Assembly (NCBI GenBank): GCA_025358125.1
Contig: JANYKS010000099.1
Location: 1-64,000 of the forward strand
DNA length: 64,000 bases
Origin: Actinomycetes bacterium
GTDB lineage: Bacteria > Actinomycetota > Acidimicrobiia > Acidimicrobiales > Ilumatobacteraceae
Reading direction: 5' to 3'
Shown here: in pieces, positions 25,493-34,347 of the stretch
How positions within the stretch are numbered: the first letter of the stretch is position 1
How the letters are laid out: every line of letters begins with the position of its first letter
The notes under the pieces: generated by a model
Told to the model about the DNA's origin: nothing
Database searches by the model: none
What the model saw: only the letters and a program-made list of their open reading frames with translations
Position numbers and translations under genes: made by a program

Positions 25493-26263
25493 ATGCCGTA
25501 TACGCCAACCGAACACCTGCTGGTCGAGCAGGACGGTCCGATCGTCACGCTCACCCTCAACAACCCCGACATGAGGAACGCCTTCCTCGACGACATGCAC
25601 GAGGCGATGCGTGAGATCTGGTGGGACCTCAGCGAGGACGACTCGGTCCGCGCCGTGATCCTCACCGGTGCCGGCAAGGCGTTTTCCGCAGGCGGCGACA
25701 TCCCGTCGTTCATCAAGAGCTACGAGGACAACGAATACCGTCGTAAGTCGTTGCGCGGCGCCCGCCGGCTGATGGAGGCTCAGGTGGAGTTCCCGAAGCC
25801 GGTCGTCGCCGCAGTGAACGGTGCAGCGGTCGGTCTCGGGTGCAATGTCGCGCTGTGCAGCGACATCGTGTTCATGGCCGAAAGTGCCTTCCTCGCCGAC
25901 ACCCACGTCAGCATCGGACTCGTGTGTGGTGACGGTGGCGCGGTCTTCTGGCCGTTGCTGATGGGACTGTTGAAGTGCAAGGAATACCTGCTCACCGGTG
26001 AGCGGATCCCGGCCGCCAAAGCGGTCGACCTCGGCCTTGCCAACCGGGTCGTTCCGGACGCCGAGTTGATGGATCAGGCCAAGGCGTTCGCAGAAAAGCT
26101 CGCCGCCCAACCGCATCAGGCGATCCAGGAAACCAAGCGGGCACTGAACCTGCACCTGCAACAGATGATCCTGCTCGCGGCCCCCTTCGCTCTGTCGGCC
26201 GAGTCCGAGTCCTTCACCACCGACGACATCAAGCGCACGATCGACAACTTCAAGAAGCAGTGA
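25493..26263 (+). CDS. Enoyl-CoA hydratase/isomerase family protein
   Basis: 256 residues, crotonase fold: TGAGKAFSAGGDIPSF near 62 and VNGAAVGLGCNVALCSDIVFMAE near 105, then HVSIGLVCGDGGAVFWPLL. ATG 25493 follows GGGAGTCCTCC. It is preceded by an exact operator and followed after about 20 bases by a cytochrome P450 fragment that was probably once cotranscribed. Confidence 0.85.
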   Translation: MPYTPTEHLLVEQDGPIVTLTLNNPDMRNAFLDDMHEAMREIWWDLSEDDSVRAVILTGAGKAFSAGGDIPSFIKSYEDNEYRRKSLRGARRLMEAQVEFPKPVVAAVNGAAVGLGCNVALCSDIVFMAESAFLADTHVSIGLVCGDGGAVFWPLLMGLLKCKEYLLTGERIPAAKAVDLGLANRVVPDAELMDQAKAFAEKLAAQPHQAIQETKRALNLHLQQMILLAAPFALSAESESFTTDDIKRTIDNFKKQ

Positions 26264-26282
26264 TTTCGTCACGACGCCGTCG

Positions 26283-26681
26283 GTGCCGTGTCATCCGATT
26301 GACCGCAGTTCAAGGGAGCTCTACCGCCGGGTCACGCGCGACACAGAGTTCCATGGCGAGCAGCTGTGCCAGGGCGACCGCGTGCTCATGATGTTCTGGG
26401 CGGCCAACCGTGATCCCCGGGCGTTCCGCGACCCAGAGACGATCGACATCCATCGCACGAACAACCGCCACATGGCGTTCGGCCTTGGGCCGCACCGATG
26501 CCTCGGGTCACACCACGCCAGGTTGATGTTCACCACGCTGCTGCGCGGCATCATCACTCGGATTCCCGACTTCGCCGTGCAGTGGGAAGGTGTCGAGCGG
26601 TTCGAGGATTGCGGCAGCGTCTACGCGGTCAGGCACCTGCCGGTCACGTTCACCCCAGGGAAACGCTTGCCCGACACTTGA
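26283..26681 (+). pseudogene. Cytochrome P450, C-terminal fragment
   Basis: Only the last third of a P450 remains. It reads ..RRVTRDTEFHGEQLCQGDRVLMMFWAANRDPRAFRDPETIDI and includes the complete heme loop AFGLGPHRCLG with the cysteine ligand at residue 73. The I-helix with its Thr and the ExxR helix are missing; a full enzyme is about 400 residues. No ribosome-binding site is convincing. It sits directly after a regulon hydratase, so it is probably a deletion remnant rather than a separate gene. Confidence 0.75.
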
Positions 26682-26691
26682 GCCGAACGTC

Positions 26692-27546
26692 TCAACCCTG
26701 GGGCCCGAGGACGAGGTCACCGATCCGGCCGAGCAGAAAACCTGCGGCCGGCGACGCGTTGGGATACGAGCGAGTGAGGCCGGAGGAGACGAAGCCGGCG
26801 TCGACGACGAGGGTGACACCGTTGATGTAGCTGGCGGCGTCGCTGCACAGGTACAGCAGCGGGTAGGCCTGGTCGTCGGGAGTTGCCGCCGCGACCCCGG
26901 CGTCGGCGCGATAGTCCCGCCCGAAGCCGAGCCATTGATCGGCGTGGGCGCGGGCCAACGGTGTATCCGTCGGCCCGGGCAGAATGGCGTTGATGCGGAT
27001 GCCCCGTTTGAGAAGCGGGAATGCCTGGCGCGCCACGTAGGCGTTCATGGCCTGCTTGCTCCATCGGTACGTCGCGGTGCCCGGGTGGGTGTCGATCCAT
27101 GCGGCGGCGGCGTCGAAGTCGGAAGTGTCCAGGTACTGGCACAGCTGCGGCAGCTCGGCTTCCCAGCCGAGGCCCGCCGTCGACGAGATCATCCCGATCG
27201 CAGATCCGCGTCGCAGACGGCCATCGGCAACGAGCCGCTCAAGGAGGTGGCGGTGGCCGATGAAGTTGATCTTCTCGATCCCACTCGTGCCGTCCGCCGC
27301 GCCGGCGCACGACAGCACGACGTCGTAGGGCGAGTCGCTTGCGTCGATCGCCGCATCGATGCTGGCCCGATCGCGTAGGTCGATCTTGATCGCGGTGGCA
27401 CCGGCGAGCGTGACGGGCGCCTGGTCCATGACCACCACGTCGGCACCCAGTTCCTGGGCGAGTGCTGCGGCCGCAGCGCCCATTCCCGTCGCTCCTCCGA
27501 CGACCAGTACGCGCTTGGCATCGAACCTGAACCTATCGATTCCCAT
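26692..27546 (-). CDS. SDR family oxidoreductase
   Basis: 284 residues resembling 3-alpha-hydroxysteroid-dehydrogenase-like SDRs: GGATGMG at 17-23 for the cofactor, SCAG at 79-82, S121/S122, and YRWSK with Y160 and K164. A long insertion before the Tyr (LPQLCQYLDTSDFDAAAAWI) is typical of that subgroup. No exact operator palindrome was seen upstream. It ends 11 bases from the convergent P450 fragment. Confidence 0.8.
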   Translation of the reverse strand: MGIDRFRFDAKRVLVVGGATGMGAAAAALAQELGADVVVMDQAPVTLAGATAIKIDLRDRASIDAAIDASDSPYDVVLSCAGAADGTSGIEKINFIGHRHLLERLVADGRLRRGSAIGMISSTAGLGWEAELPQLCQYLDTSDFDAAAAWIDTHPGTATYRWSKQAMNAYVARQAFPLLKRGIRINAILPGPTDTPLARAHADQWLGFGRDYRADAGVAAATPDDQAYPLLYLCSDAASYINGVTLVVDAGFVSSGLTRSYPNASPAAGFLLGRIGDLVLGPQG

Positions 27547-27639
27547 CGGAGCTCCATTCGTGTTCGTCGCGCGCGCTCGCCCGCGATGGTCCGCACACTA
27601 TGACGGGTGCGCCAGCGTGACCAACACCGAAGGGGCCGT

Positions 27640-28284
27640 TCAGCTCCACGCGGCGATGAGCTCGTCGGCGGTGACGATCGTGGAGATCATCGACAGCGAG
27701 TTCTCAAGCACCGCGTCGGCGTACCCCTTCGGCAGACCGACCACGCCGTCGCGCACCACGATCACCTGATAGCCAAGGTCGAGCGCGCTGAGCGCTGCAC
27801 CGATGATGCCGAGGTTGAGTGACACTCCCATCAGCACGATCGTGCGCACGCCGAGGTTGCGGACGACGGCGTCGAGTTCGGTGCCGGTGAAGGGTGTCAT
27901 GCCGTGCATCCGGGGGATCGTGATGTCGCCCGGCTGCACATCGAGTTCATCGACGAGGACCACGCCCGGCTGACCGATCTCTGTGGGGCTGTAGCCGACC
28001 TCGGCCCGCCGCTTGGCACCGATCGCGAAGATCCGGCAGTTGACCGCCTGACCGGCGCCGTCGGGCCGTTCCTCCATCGTGGCGTGGAGAACGCGCACGC
28101 CGTGTTCCCGAGCGGCCCGGCACACCCGTCCGGCAACATCGAGCATTCCCGATTCGCGAACCGCGATCGGCAGCGCCGGCAGGATCGCGTCGGCGCCGAC
28201 GATGCCCTTCTGGAGCTCCATCGTGACGATGGCCGTGTGCTCCGGCCGGACGAGTTGGCGAAGGCGTTCCGACGTACTTGACAT
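27640..28284 (-). CDS. Isochorismatase-fold (cysteine hydrolase-like) protein lacking the catalytic residues
   Basis: 214 residues with the isochorismatase fold (AIVTMELQKGIVG; GVSLNLGIIGAALSALDLGYQVIVVRDGV). The normal nucleophile position in TNxC is G159 here, the usual N-terminal Asp is E23, and the usual Lys region reads IPRMHGM. Ordinary hydrolase chemistry is therefore unlikely. ATG 28284 lies inside an exact operator palindrome, implying very short leader or leaderless expression; TTG 28323 is an alternative start. It is part of the inferred regulon. Confidence 0.7.
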   Translation of the reverse strand: MSSTSERLRQLVRPEHTAIVTMELQKGIVGADAILPALPIAVRESGMLDVAGRVCRAAREHGVRVLHATMEERPDGAGQAVNCRIFAIGAKRRAEVGYSPTEIGQPGVVLVDELDVQPGDITIPRMHGMTPFTGTELDAVVRNLGVRTIVLMGVSLNLGIIGAALSALDLGYQVIVVRDGVVGLPKGYADAVLENSLSMISTIVTADELIAAWS

Positions 28285-28293
28285 GATCGTCAA
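28278..28293. promoter_or_regulatory. Operator-like palindrome TTGAC-ATGATC-GTCAA
   Basis: Fully symmetric outer 5+5 half-sites. It contains the complement of the ATG start codon (28284-28282) of the isochorismatase-like gene. Confidence 0.7.
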
Positions 28294-28342
28294 AGGTACC
28301 AGCACGATCCCGTTCGGGCTCAAGATTCCTCTGGCCGCGGGA

Positions 28343-29179
28343 TCAAGCCGGCGTCGCCCGGCTCCGGCGAACTGTGGTGACCATCCGCGCCGGGTAGTGG
28401 CGCTCGCGTGGCTCGAGGCCGTAACGCGGCGGCAGCAGTTCGAGCGCTTCGTCGTCGATCACGTCGAATCCATGACGGTCGAGGGTGCCGTGGATGTCGG
28501 GCAGTCCGTCGCGCAGCGGCTCGCCGCCGTCGCGCAGACGCTTTGAGATGGCGCCGGTCGGCCGCTCGAAGTCGCCTCCCTTGAACCAGGCCATCTCGAC
28601 GTAGTCGGCCACCAGCTGTCCACCCGGAGACAGCAAGCGGGCAACCTGCTCGACGACGGATTCGGCGGTTGCGGCGTCGAGATAGTTGATGACTCCCTCA
28701 CACACCACGATCGTTGACCGCTCCCGGTCGAACCCGGCGCCGATCAGCGGGTCGACGAACCCGGCGGCGGCCAGATCGACCGGCACCGCGACACGGCGCA
28801 CCTTCGGCTCGACACCCGACAGTGCCTCGGCTTTCAGCGCCAACGTCGCCGGAAAGTCGACCTCGAAGAAATCGGCGTCGACGTCCATCCTGAACGCGCG
28901 GGCGTCGAACCCGGCGCCGAGCAGCAACACCTGGGGTCGTGGAGGGATCTGGCACGCGACGAATGCTCGTATCGCGTCGTCGATGTAGCGCGTGCGGAGG
29001 CGGATCACGTTCTGCAGCGGCTCGTCGGCGCGTGCCGCCGCGAGCGCGACATCGTCGACCACGAGGTGGGCGTACGGGTCGTCGATGAGCCGCTCGGGCT
29101 CGGGGAGCTCGGCGGCGAGCATCCGGCACGCGGCGACGAGAGCTGCGCTGCGGCTCGCTCGACGGGGTGTCTCGGTCAT
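28343..29179 (-). CDS. Class I SAM-dependent methyltransferase of the leucine carboxyl methyltransferase type
   Basis: 278 residues of the actinobacterial putative methyltransferase family (TIGR00027/LCM-like). It starts MTETPRRASRSAALVAACRMLAAE, and the SAM site is QVLLLGAGFDARAFRMD. Later landmarks are FFEVDFPATLALKAEAL and VVCEGVINYL. ATG 29179 is seven bases below an exact operator. These proteins are abundant in actinobacteria and their substrates are mostly unknown; a carboxyl or hydroxyl O-methylation is possible. Confidence 0.8.
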   Translation of the reverse strand: MTETPRRASRSAALVAACRMLAAELPEPERLIDDPYAHLVVDDVALAAARADEPLQNVIRLRTRYIDDAIRAFVACQIPPRPQVLLLGAGFDARAFRMDVDADFFEVDFPATLALKAEALSGVEPKVRRVAVPVDLAAAGFVDPLIGAGFDRERSTIVVCEGVINYLDAATAESVVEQVARLLSPGGQLVADYVEMAWFKGGDFERPTGAISKRLRDGGEPLRDGLPDIHGTLDRHGFDVIDDEALELLPPRYGLEPRERHYPARMVTTVRRSRATPA

Positions 29180-29186
29180 ACCCTGC

Positions 29187-29202
29187 TTGACGGTAGCGTC
29201 AA
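29187..29202. promoter_or_regulatory. Operator-like palindrome TTGAC-GGTAGC-GTCAA
   Basis: Symmetric site seven bases upstream of the methyltransferase ATG. Confidence 0.75.
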
Positions 29203-29276
29203 CTCCGAGATCTGCGGGTCTCGGGCCCATCGCTGCCCGGGTGTGTTCGTGTGTTCGTGTGGTCGCCGCCGGAAAT

Positions 29277-30047
29277 TCAGCGGAGGTAGTTGTAGCCGCC
29301 GTCGATCATGAGGGTGGTTCCGGTGATGTAACGGCCGTCGGGGCCGGCGAGGTACACCACGCCACGGCCGATATCGGCCTCGGCGTCGCCCCAATGACCG
29401 ATGGGGATCATCGCGGTTACCTCGTCGACTGCCCCACCGGTGGCGTCGTCGAACTCGGCCGCCCCCGGTGATTCCGCCAGCGGGCAGATGGAGTTGACGC
29501 GGATCCCGAACCGACCCCATTCCACGGCGGCCACCCGGGCAAGGGTGCGCACGGCCTCCTTCGTCATCGCGTAACCCGACATCGCCCCGTGCGGCATGAT
29601 CCCTGACCCCGACCCCATGTTGATCACGCACCCCTTCGCCTCGCGGAGGTACGCAAAGCACACTTGCATGAACCGAAAGCTGGCCATCGGGCCGGACTGC
29701 CACATCGTCTCCATCTCGGCGTCGGTCATCCTCCGGATCGATTGGAACACCTTGGTCTGCGCGTTGTTCACCAGCAGATCGAGGCGGCCCCATTCGGCCA
29801 CAGTGCGCTCGACGCTCGCCTCGATCTGGTCGCGGTGCTCGATGTCGCACTGCAGTGCGATTGCCTCACCGCCACGGCCACGGATCTCACCGGCCACCGC
29901 ATCGCACTTCGAGAACGTGCGGCCGAGCACGGCGACCTTGGCCCCTTCTGCGGAGATGGCAAGTGCCACCCCGCGGCCGACTCCCTGGCCGGCTCCGGTC
30001 ACGATGGCCACTTGACCGTCCAACACGCCGCCGTCTGTTCCACGCAT
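29277..30047 (-). CDS. SDR family oxidoreductase
   Basis: 256 residues: TGAGQGVG at 17-24, NNAQ at 94-97 (NNAG in most members), serines at 146/148, Y159 and K163 in the YAMTK box, and an ending GTTLMIDGGYNYLR. ATG 30047 lies ten bases from an exact operator. The region between it and the divergent hydrolase contains two operators. Likely a hydroxyacyl or alcohol dehydrogenase of the catabolic regulon. Confidence 0.85.
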   Translation of the reverse strand: MRGTDGGVLDGQVAIVTGAGQGVGRGVALAISAEGAKVAVLGRTFSKCDAVAGEIRGRGGEAIALQCDIEHRDQIEASVERTVAEWGRLDLLVNNAQTKVFQSIRRMTDAEMETMWQSGPMASFRFMQVCFAYLREAKGCVINMGSGSGIMPHGAMSGYAMTKEAVRTLARVAAVEWGRFGIRVNSICPLAESPGAAEFDDATGGAVDEVTAMIPIGHWGDAEADIGRGVVYLAGPDGRYITGTTLMIDGGYNYLR

Positions 30048-30057
30048 GCGGCGAATC

Positions 30058-30073
30058 TTGACAGATGCGTCAA
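30058..30073. promoter_or_regulatory. Operator-like palindrome TTGAC-AGATGC-GTCAA
   Basis: Symmetric site ten bases upstream of the SDR ATG (30047). Confidence 0.8.
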
Positions 30074-30115
30074 GCGTCTATCGGAGCGATCCGAAACGAA
30101 GCGCGGTTCCAAGAC

Positions 30116-30131
30116 TTGACGGATTCGTCAG
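30116..30131. promoter_or_regulatory. Operator-like palindrome TTGAC-GGATTC-GTCAG
   Basis: Second site of this divergent region, 31 bases upstream of the hydrolase start (30163) and 58 bases from the site at 30058. Confidence 0.8.
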
Positions 30132-30162
30132 GCGATGGCGTTCGGCGGATACGTTCTCATGT

Positions 30163-30969
30163 GTGGATCCCTCTGGCCTTCATGTCGTTCGCCATCACAT
30201 CGACGCGGCCGGCTCACCGGTCGTGCTGGTGCACGGCGCGCCCGACCGGAGCAAGAACTTCGCCCACGTCGTGCACCAGCTGCATGATCTTGCGCTCACG
30301 GTCTACGACCGTCGCGGCTACGGCAAGTCACTTGCTGCCGGCGATCTCGATGGCATGGTTCGGGGTGGGTTCGAAACCCATGCCGACGACCTGATCGAGT
30401 TGCTGGACGGCACACCGTCGGTGGTCGTCGGCCAAAGCGCCGGCGGAACCATCGCGATGCTCGCGGCGACCAAGGCACCCGAACTGTTCGAGGCCCTGGG
30501 GGTGTGGGAACCACCGATGGTTCCGTGGGATTGGTGGATGGGCGACGAGGCCTTGCAGCGCACCATTGCCTGGGCGTCGTACGCCGACCCGCACCAGCTC
30601 GGCGAGGAGTTCAACCGTTCCATCCTCGGGGACGATCGCTGGGAACGGTTGCGTGAGCGGACCAAAGAGCTGCTCCGCGCCGAAGGAGTAGCGTTCCGGG
30701 CCGACATGGCATGCCAGCGTGAGCCGTTCTTGGAACTCGACCACCTGAAGGTGCCATTCCTTGTCGGGTGCGGCACGGTCGCCCCGAGTCCTGAATTTCT
30801 CGACGCCCCTCGGCGCCTGGCCGAACGCACCGGCGCAGAGTTGTTCGTCGCCGACCACGCCGACCACTTCGCTCACACCAATCACCCAGAGGCGTGGGTC
30901 GAACTCGTCCGCAGGACGGTTGCCTTGGCGGACCGCAGCTCCGAGAACCCGATGAGTCGGGATCGATGA
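30163..30969 (+). CDS. Alpha/beta hydrolase
   Basis: 268 residues: VVLVHGAPDRSKNF with the oxyanion HG, YDRRGYGKSLAAG, nucleophile elbow VVGQSAGGTIA with its Ser, and a late ADHADHFAHTNHP with the catalytic His. The start is taken as GTG 30163 (VDPSGLHVVRHH), because the frame upstream crosses the operators. The stop TGA overlaps the ATG of the thioesterase frame (ATGA at 30966), so the two form an operon. Confidence 0.75.
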   Translation: MDPSGLHVVRHHIDAAGSPVVLVHGAPDRSKNFAHVVHQLHDLALTVYDRRGYGKSLAAGDLDGMVRGGFETHADDLIELLDGTPSVVVGQSAGGTIAMLAATKAPELFEALGVWEPPMVPWDWWMGDEALQRTIAWASYADPHQLGEEFNRSILGDDRWERLRERTKELLRAEGVAFRADMACQREPFLELDHLKVPFLVGCGTVAPSPEFLDAPRRLAERTGAELFVADHADHFAHTNHPEAWVELVRRTVALADRSSENPMSRDR

Positions 30970-31773
30970 TGTTTTCCTCGCCGTCCTTTCCGACGATCGC
31001 CGAATTGCTCGACCTCGAAGAAGCTCGACCGCGATCTGTATCGCGGCATCAACGAGGTGCCCGACAACGGTCAGCCGACATTGTTCGGGGGCCAGGTCGC
31101 GGCCCAGGCACTCAAGGCCGCCGGTCTCACCGTGCCCGACGATCGGTACCCACATTCGTTGCACGGATACTTCCTCCGGCCGGGTCAACGGGCTCGGCCG
31201 GTGATCTTCAAGGTCGAGCGAGACCGCGACGGCCGTTCGTTCTCGGCCAGACGAGTAAGCGCCGTGCAAGGCGGTGCTGTCATCTTCGACATGACCGCAT
31301 CGTTCCACGTCGGCGAACCGGGCGGTGAGTATTCTGTGCCCCTTCGCGACGGGTTGCCCACACCCGAGTCGTGCGGCGAGGAACCGTTCAACCACAACTT
31401 TCCCCGGGCCGAGGCGAGGGTCGTGCCGCCCACGACGCCCGACGCCGCTGGAAATCAGCTCAGCAGCACGCTGTGGCTCCGCATTCGCGAGCCGCTCGGC
31501 GACGACCGGCTGACCCACAGTTGCGCGCTGGCATACCTGTCGGACATCGGCACCGGCTTTTTGTCCATCGATGTGCCCGGCCTGCCCCGTGGCGGGCCGA
31601 GCCTGGATCATGCCGTGTGGTTCCGTACCCCGATCAGGGCCGACGAGTGGGTGCTCCAACATATGTGGCCGCTGATGGCCGCTGGAGCGCGTGGCCTCTA
31701 CGCCGGTTCGATGCACCAGCACGACGGCACCTTGGGCGCGATGATCACTCAGGAGTCGCTACTGCGACCGTAA
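30966..31773 (+). pseudogene. TesB-type acyl-CoA thioesterase, frameshifted near the N-terminus
   Basis: From ATG 30966 the frame reads MMFSSPSFPTIAELLDLE and then runs out of phase. The continuation KLDRDLYRGINEVPDNGQPTLFGGQVAAQ.. appears one base later. One extra base within GAAGAAG (31017-31023) explains it. The rest is a normal two-hotdog TesB enzyme ending MHQHDGTLGAMITQESLLRP. If the shift is real, translation from GTG 31057 would give a protein lacking the first strand. The gene converges on the ligase at 31774 with no spacer. Confidence 0.8.
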
Positions 31774-33375
31774 TCACGCGCCGGGTGGCGCTGGTGGCAC
31801 GACCTGGCCGCGCAGCACGTGTTTGAGCACCTTGCCCATCGGGTTTCGCGGGAGCGCGCCGACGATCACGATCCGCTCTGGTGTCTTGTGCTTGGCGAGT
31901 CCTGCGGCCTGACAGCGCTCGGCGAGGTCGTGCACCGTCAGCGAATCGTGACCAGCGGCCAGGACCACGACCGCGCACACGCGCTCTCCCGTTCGGGCGT
32001 CGGGCACGCCGATCACAGCGACATCGGCGATCGCCGGATGCTCGCTGAGTACGTTTTCGATCTCCTGCGCCGAAAGGTTCTCCGCATTGCGAATGATGAT
32101 GTCCTTCAACCGGCCGGTGATCCGCACGAATCCGTCGCGGTCGATGGTGCCGAGATCGCCGGTGCGGAAGTAACCCTCGGCGTCGAACGCCTCGTGGTCG
32201 AGCGAGGAGTCGACGTAGCCGGTGCAGCGCTGCGGTCCGCGAACGCAGAGCTCACCTTCCACGCCTGGAGGATTGACGTTCCCGTCGAAATCGACCGTCT
32301 TGGCGTCAGCACCTGGCGCCATCCGACCGACCGTACCGTCGAACTTCTCCGGCGGGTCGTCTGGACCAAGGCTGGTCGCGGCCGGGAACTCGGTCAGGCC
32401 CCACTGGTTGAAGATCGGTGTGCCGAACACTCGCAGGCATTCTGCGTTGAGTTCGGGAGTGATCGGCGCTCCGCCGGCCTGCAATTGGCGAAGCTTCGGG
32501 AACAATGGTTCGTCGCCGTGGCGATGCTGTGCCGCCAGGTATGCGTGAAAGAACGGAGTCGCCGAGCCGAGCAACGTGGCCCCGCGCTCGGCCATCAGCG
32601 CTGGCGACGTCGCCGGGTCGAACGTCTCGAGCAAGAGCAGTTGGGCGCCGACGCGCAAGTACGCCGTCAAGAGCATGATCCCGCCGATGTGGGTGATCGG
32701 GAACGGCACCGGAAAGAGGTCGTCGATCTCTAGCCCGATGTAGGCGATCTGGGCGTTCGACGAGGCCATCACCGACGAGTCGGTGTGCATCGCCCCCTTT
32801 GGCGTCGCCGTGGTGCCCGACGAGTAGAAGTACCAGCGGACCTCGCTTCCAGGATCGGTCGCGGGCGGAAGTCGTGATGGGTCGGCGCTGGGCAGCGACA
32901 GCCCGGTTCGTGCGGCCTGGTCGGGTTGGGCATCGTCGTTGGTGGCATGATCGCTGGTGGCGACGATCGTGCAATGACGATGACCGACCGATTCCTTCGC
33001 CATTTCGACGAAATCGAAGCCGCGGTACATGCCGGGCACGATGAGCCAGCTGCTGGCGACCTGCTCGGTGATCAGGCTCACCTCGGAGCGACGAAGGATC
33101 GGGAGAATGGGGTTCTGACGCACGCCGAGCCGACACAGCGCTGCCATCAACACGCATGCCTCGAGGTTGCTCGGCAACTGCCAGCTCACGACATGCTCCG
33201 GCCGGACACCGAGTTCGACGAGCCCGGCAGCGACTTCCTCGGCGAGCGTGCGGTACTGGCCGAAGGTGAGCACCCGACCCGACTCGTCGCTCAGGAACAG
33301 CCGTTCGGGCGTGAGTCGGGCGCGCCTGTCGATGAGGCGCCACCAACTCGTGTCGATCGCAACGACGTCGTTCAC
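31774..33375 (-). CDS. AMP-dependent acyl-CoA synthetase/ligase
   Basis: 533 residues, ANL family: FYSSGTTATPKGAMH near 195, QWGLTEFPAATSLG, YFRTGDLGTIDRDGFVRITGRLKDIIIRNAENLSAQEIENVL, and a C-terminal LPRNPMGKVLKHVL with the adenylating Lys near 516. GTG 33375 has AAGGGG upstream. An exact operator lies 31 bases from the start, shared with the divergent hotdog/CoA-transferase operon. It should activate the acid substrate of the regulon. Confidence 0.85.
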   Translation of the reverse strand: MNDVVAIDTSWWRLIDRRARLTPERLFLSDESGRVLTFGQYRTLAEEVAAGLVELGVRPEHVVSWQLPSNLEACVLMAALCRLGVRQNPILPILRRSEVSLITEQVASSWLIVPGMYRGFDFVEMAKESVGHRHCTIVATSDHATNDDAQPDQAARTGLSLPSADPSRLPPATDPGSEVRWYFYSSGTTATPKGAMHTDSSVMASSNAQIAYIGLEIDDLFPVPFPITHIGGIMLLTAYLRVGAQLLLLETFDPATSPALMAERGATLLGSATPFFHAYLAAQHRHGDEPLFPKLRQLQAGGAPITPELNAECLRVFGTPIFNQWGLTEFPAATSLGPDDPPEKFDGTVGRMAPGADAKTVDFDGNVNPPGVEGELCVRGPQRCTGYVDSSLDHEAFDAEGYFRTGDLGTIDRDGFVRITGRLKDIIIRNAENLSAQEIENVLSEHPAIADVAVIGVPDARTGERVCAVVVLAAGHDSLTVHDLAERCQAAGLAKHKTPERIVIVGALPRNPMGKVLKHVLRGQVVPPAPPGA

Positions 33376-33406
33376 TGTGTCCCCTTCGCGGTTCGGAGCG
33401 CCTCAG

Positions 33407-33422
33407 TTGACGATAATGTCAG
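33407..33422. promoter_or_regulatory. Operator-like palindrome TTGAC-GATAAT-GTCAG
   Basis: Lies between the divergent ligase (start 33375, 31 bases) and hotdog gene (start 33485, 62 bases). Confidence 0.75.
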
Positions 33423-33484
33423 ACCGGCTGGAAATGGGGTGAGTTGGGCTGCGACCCGGGCTCGCAAGATCAAAGGAGGGCATC

Positions 33485-34342
33485 GTGGGGAACGAAGCGT
33501 ACGGTGACATCAGGACGATGTCGCCAGAGGAGCATTGGCGGCATTTCGAGAAGTCGTGGGTCGCGTTGCAGAGTTACACGTACCTGGGCAAGGGTACGCC
33601 ATACCTCGACAGGGGTGTCGATCGTGAAACCATGCCGCTCCGCCATGACATGCGCAACAGCACCGGCGGCATCATGGCTGCGCCGCTGTGCATCGCTTCG
33701 CCCGAGCCGTGGTGGCGCGACGACGAATGTGTGCCGGCTCCCGTCACGATGTCGTACGACATCCTCGATCCTGCCCGTGACGTCACGCGCATCGAAGTCG
33801 TGCGCGAGGTGATCAGCATCGGGCGTCAGATGGGGTTCAGCCGCGCCCGCATCGTCGACGCCGACGACCACGATCGCGTGATCGCGATCTCTACCGGCAG
33901 CGGTGTGAGCTTGGGAGACGTGCCGCCCGGGTTCGAACCGGTGGACAACCCGGTCACCGAGCTGACCGATTCGCCCGACCTGCCGCCGTTGCGCGACGTC
34001 TTCGGTGTCGTGGCCGGCCCGGAGGGTGCTCTGCGCATCGAGCGTGTCACCCCAGCGCTGTCGTCACCCCACTCGGCGCTGCACCTCGGTCCGATCAACA
34101 TCGCGCTCGAGGCGGTCGCCATCGACGAACTGGAACGGTCGACGGGAACACGCGACTTCCAGGTGGAACACTGGACGGTGCTGATGGTGAAACCCGGCTA
34201 CATCGGCCCGTTCCGAGCGACCGCGACCGTGCTGGGAGCTGGCGGTGTGCGGGTCGGTGTCGAGGCGACGATGATCGACGAGGGAAACGGCGGCCGGACC
34301 ATTGCGACCGTGTCGGCATCGTTTCGGCGAGTCGGGGGCTGA
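33485..34342 (+). CDS. Hotdog-fold acyl-CoA thioesterase-like protein
   Basis: 285 residues that appear to hold two hotdog halves: an N-terminal GGIMAAPLCIASPEPWWRDD region with MSYDILDPARDVTRIEVVREVISIGRQMGFSRARIVD, and a C-terminal HLGPINIALEAVAIDELERSTG with WTVLMVKPGYIGPFRATATVLGAGG. This resembles PaaI-like thioesterases or duplicated MaoC proteins; the catalytic residues cannot be fixed by eye. It is followed after five bases by a CoA-transferase gene and belongs to an operator-headed operon. Confidence 0.65.
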   Translation: MGNEAYGDIRTMSPEEHWRHFEKSWVALQSYTYLGKGTPYLDRGVDRETMPLRHDMRNSTGGIMAAPLCIASPEPWWRDDECVPAPVTMSYDILDPARDVTRIEVVREVISIGRQMGFSRARIVDADDHDRVIAISTGSGVSLGDVPPGFEPVDNPVTELTDSPDLPPLRDVFGVVAGPEGALRIERVTPALSSPHSALHLGPINIALEAVAIDELERSTGTRDFQVEHWTVLMVKPGYIGPFRATATVLGAGGVRVGVEATMIDEGNGGRTIATVSASFRRVGG

Positions 34343-34347
34343 GCCCA

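Noticed and set aside
30011-30021. TTGACCGTCC near the SDR start
   Set aside because: It lies inside coding sequence and has no right half-site at the needed spacing.
30366-30380. GGGTTCGAAACCC, resembling a tRNA T-arm
   Set aside because: It is inside the alpha/beta hydrolase coding frame and no acceptor, D or anticodon arms can be folded around it. No tRNA genes were found in the window.
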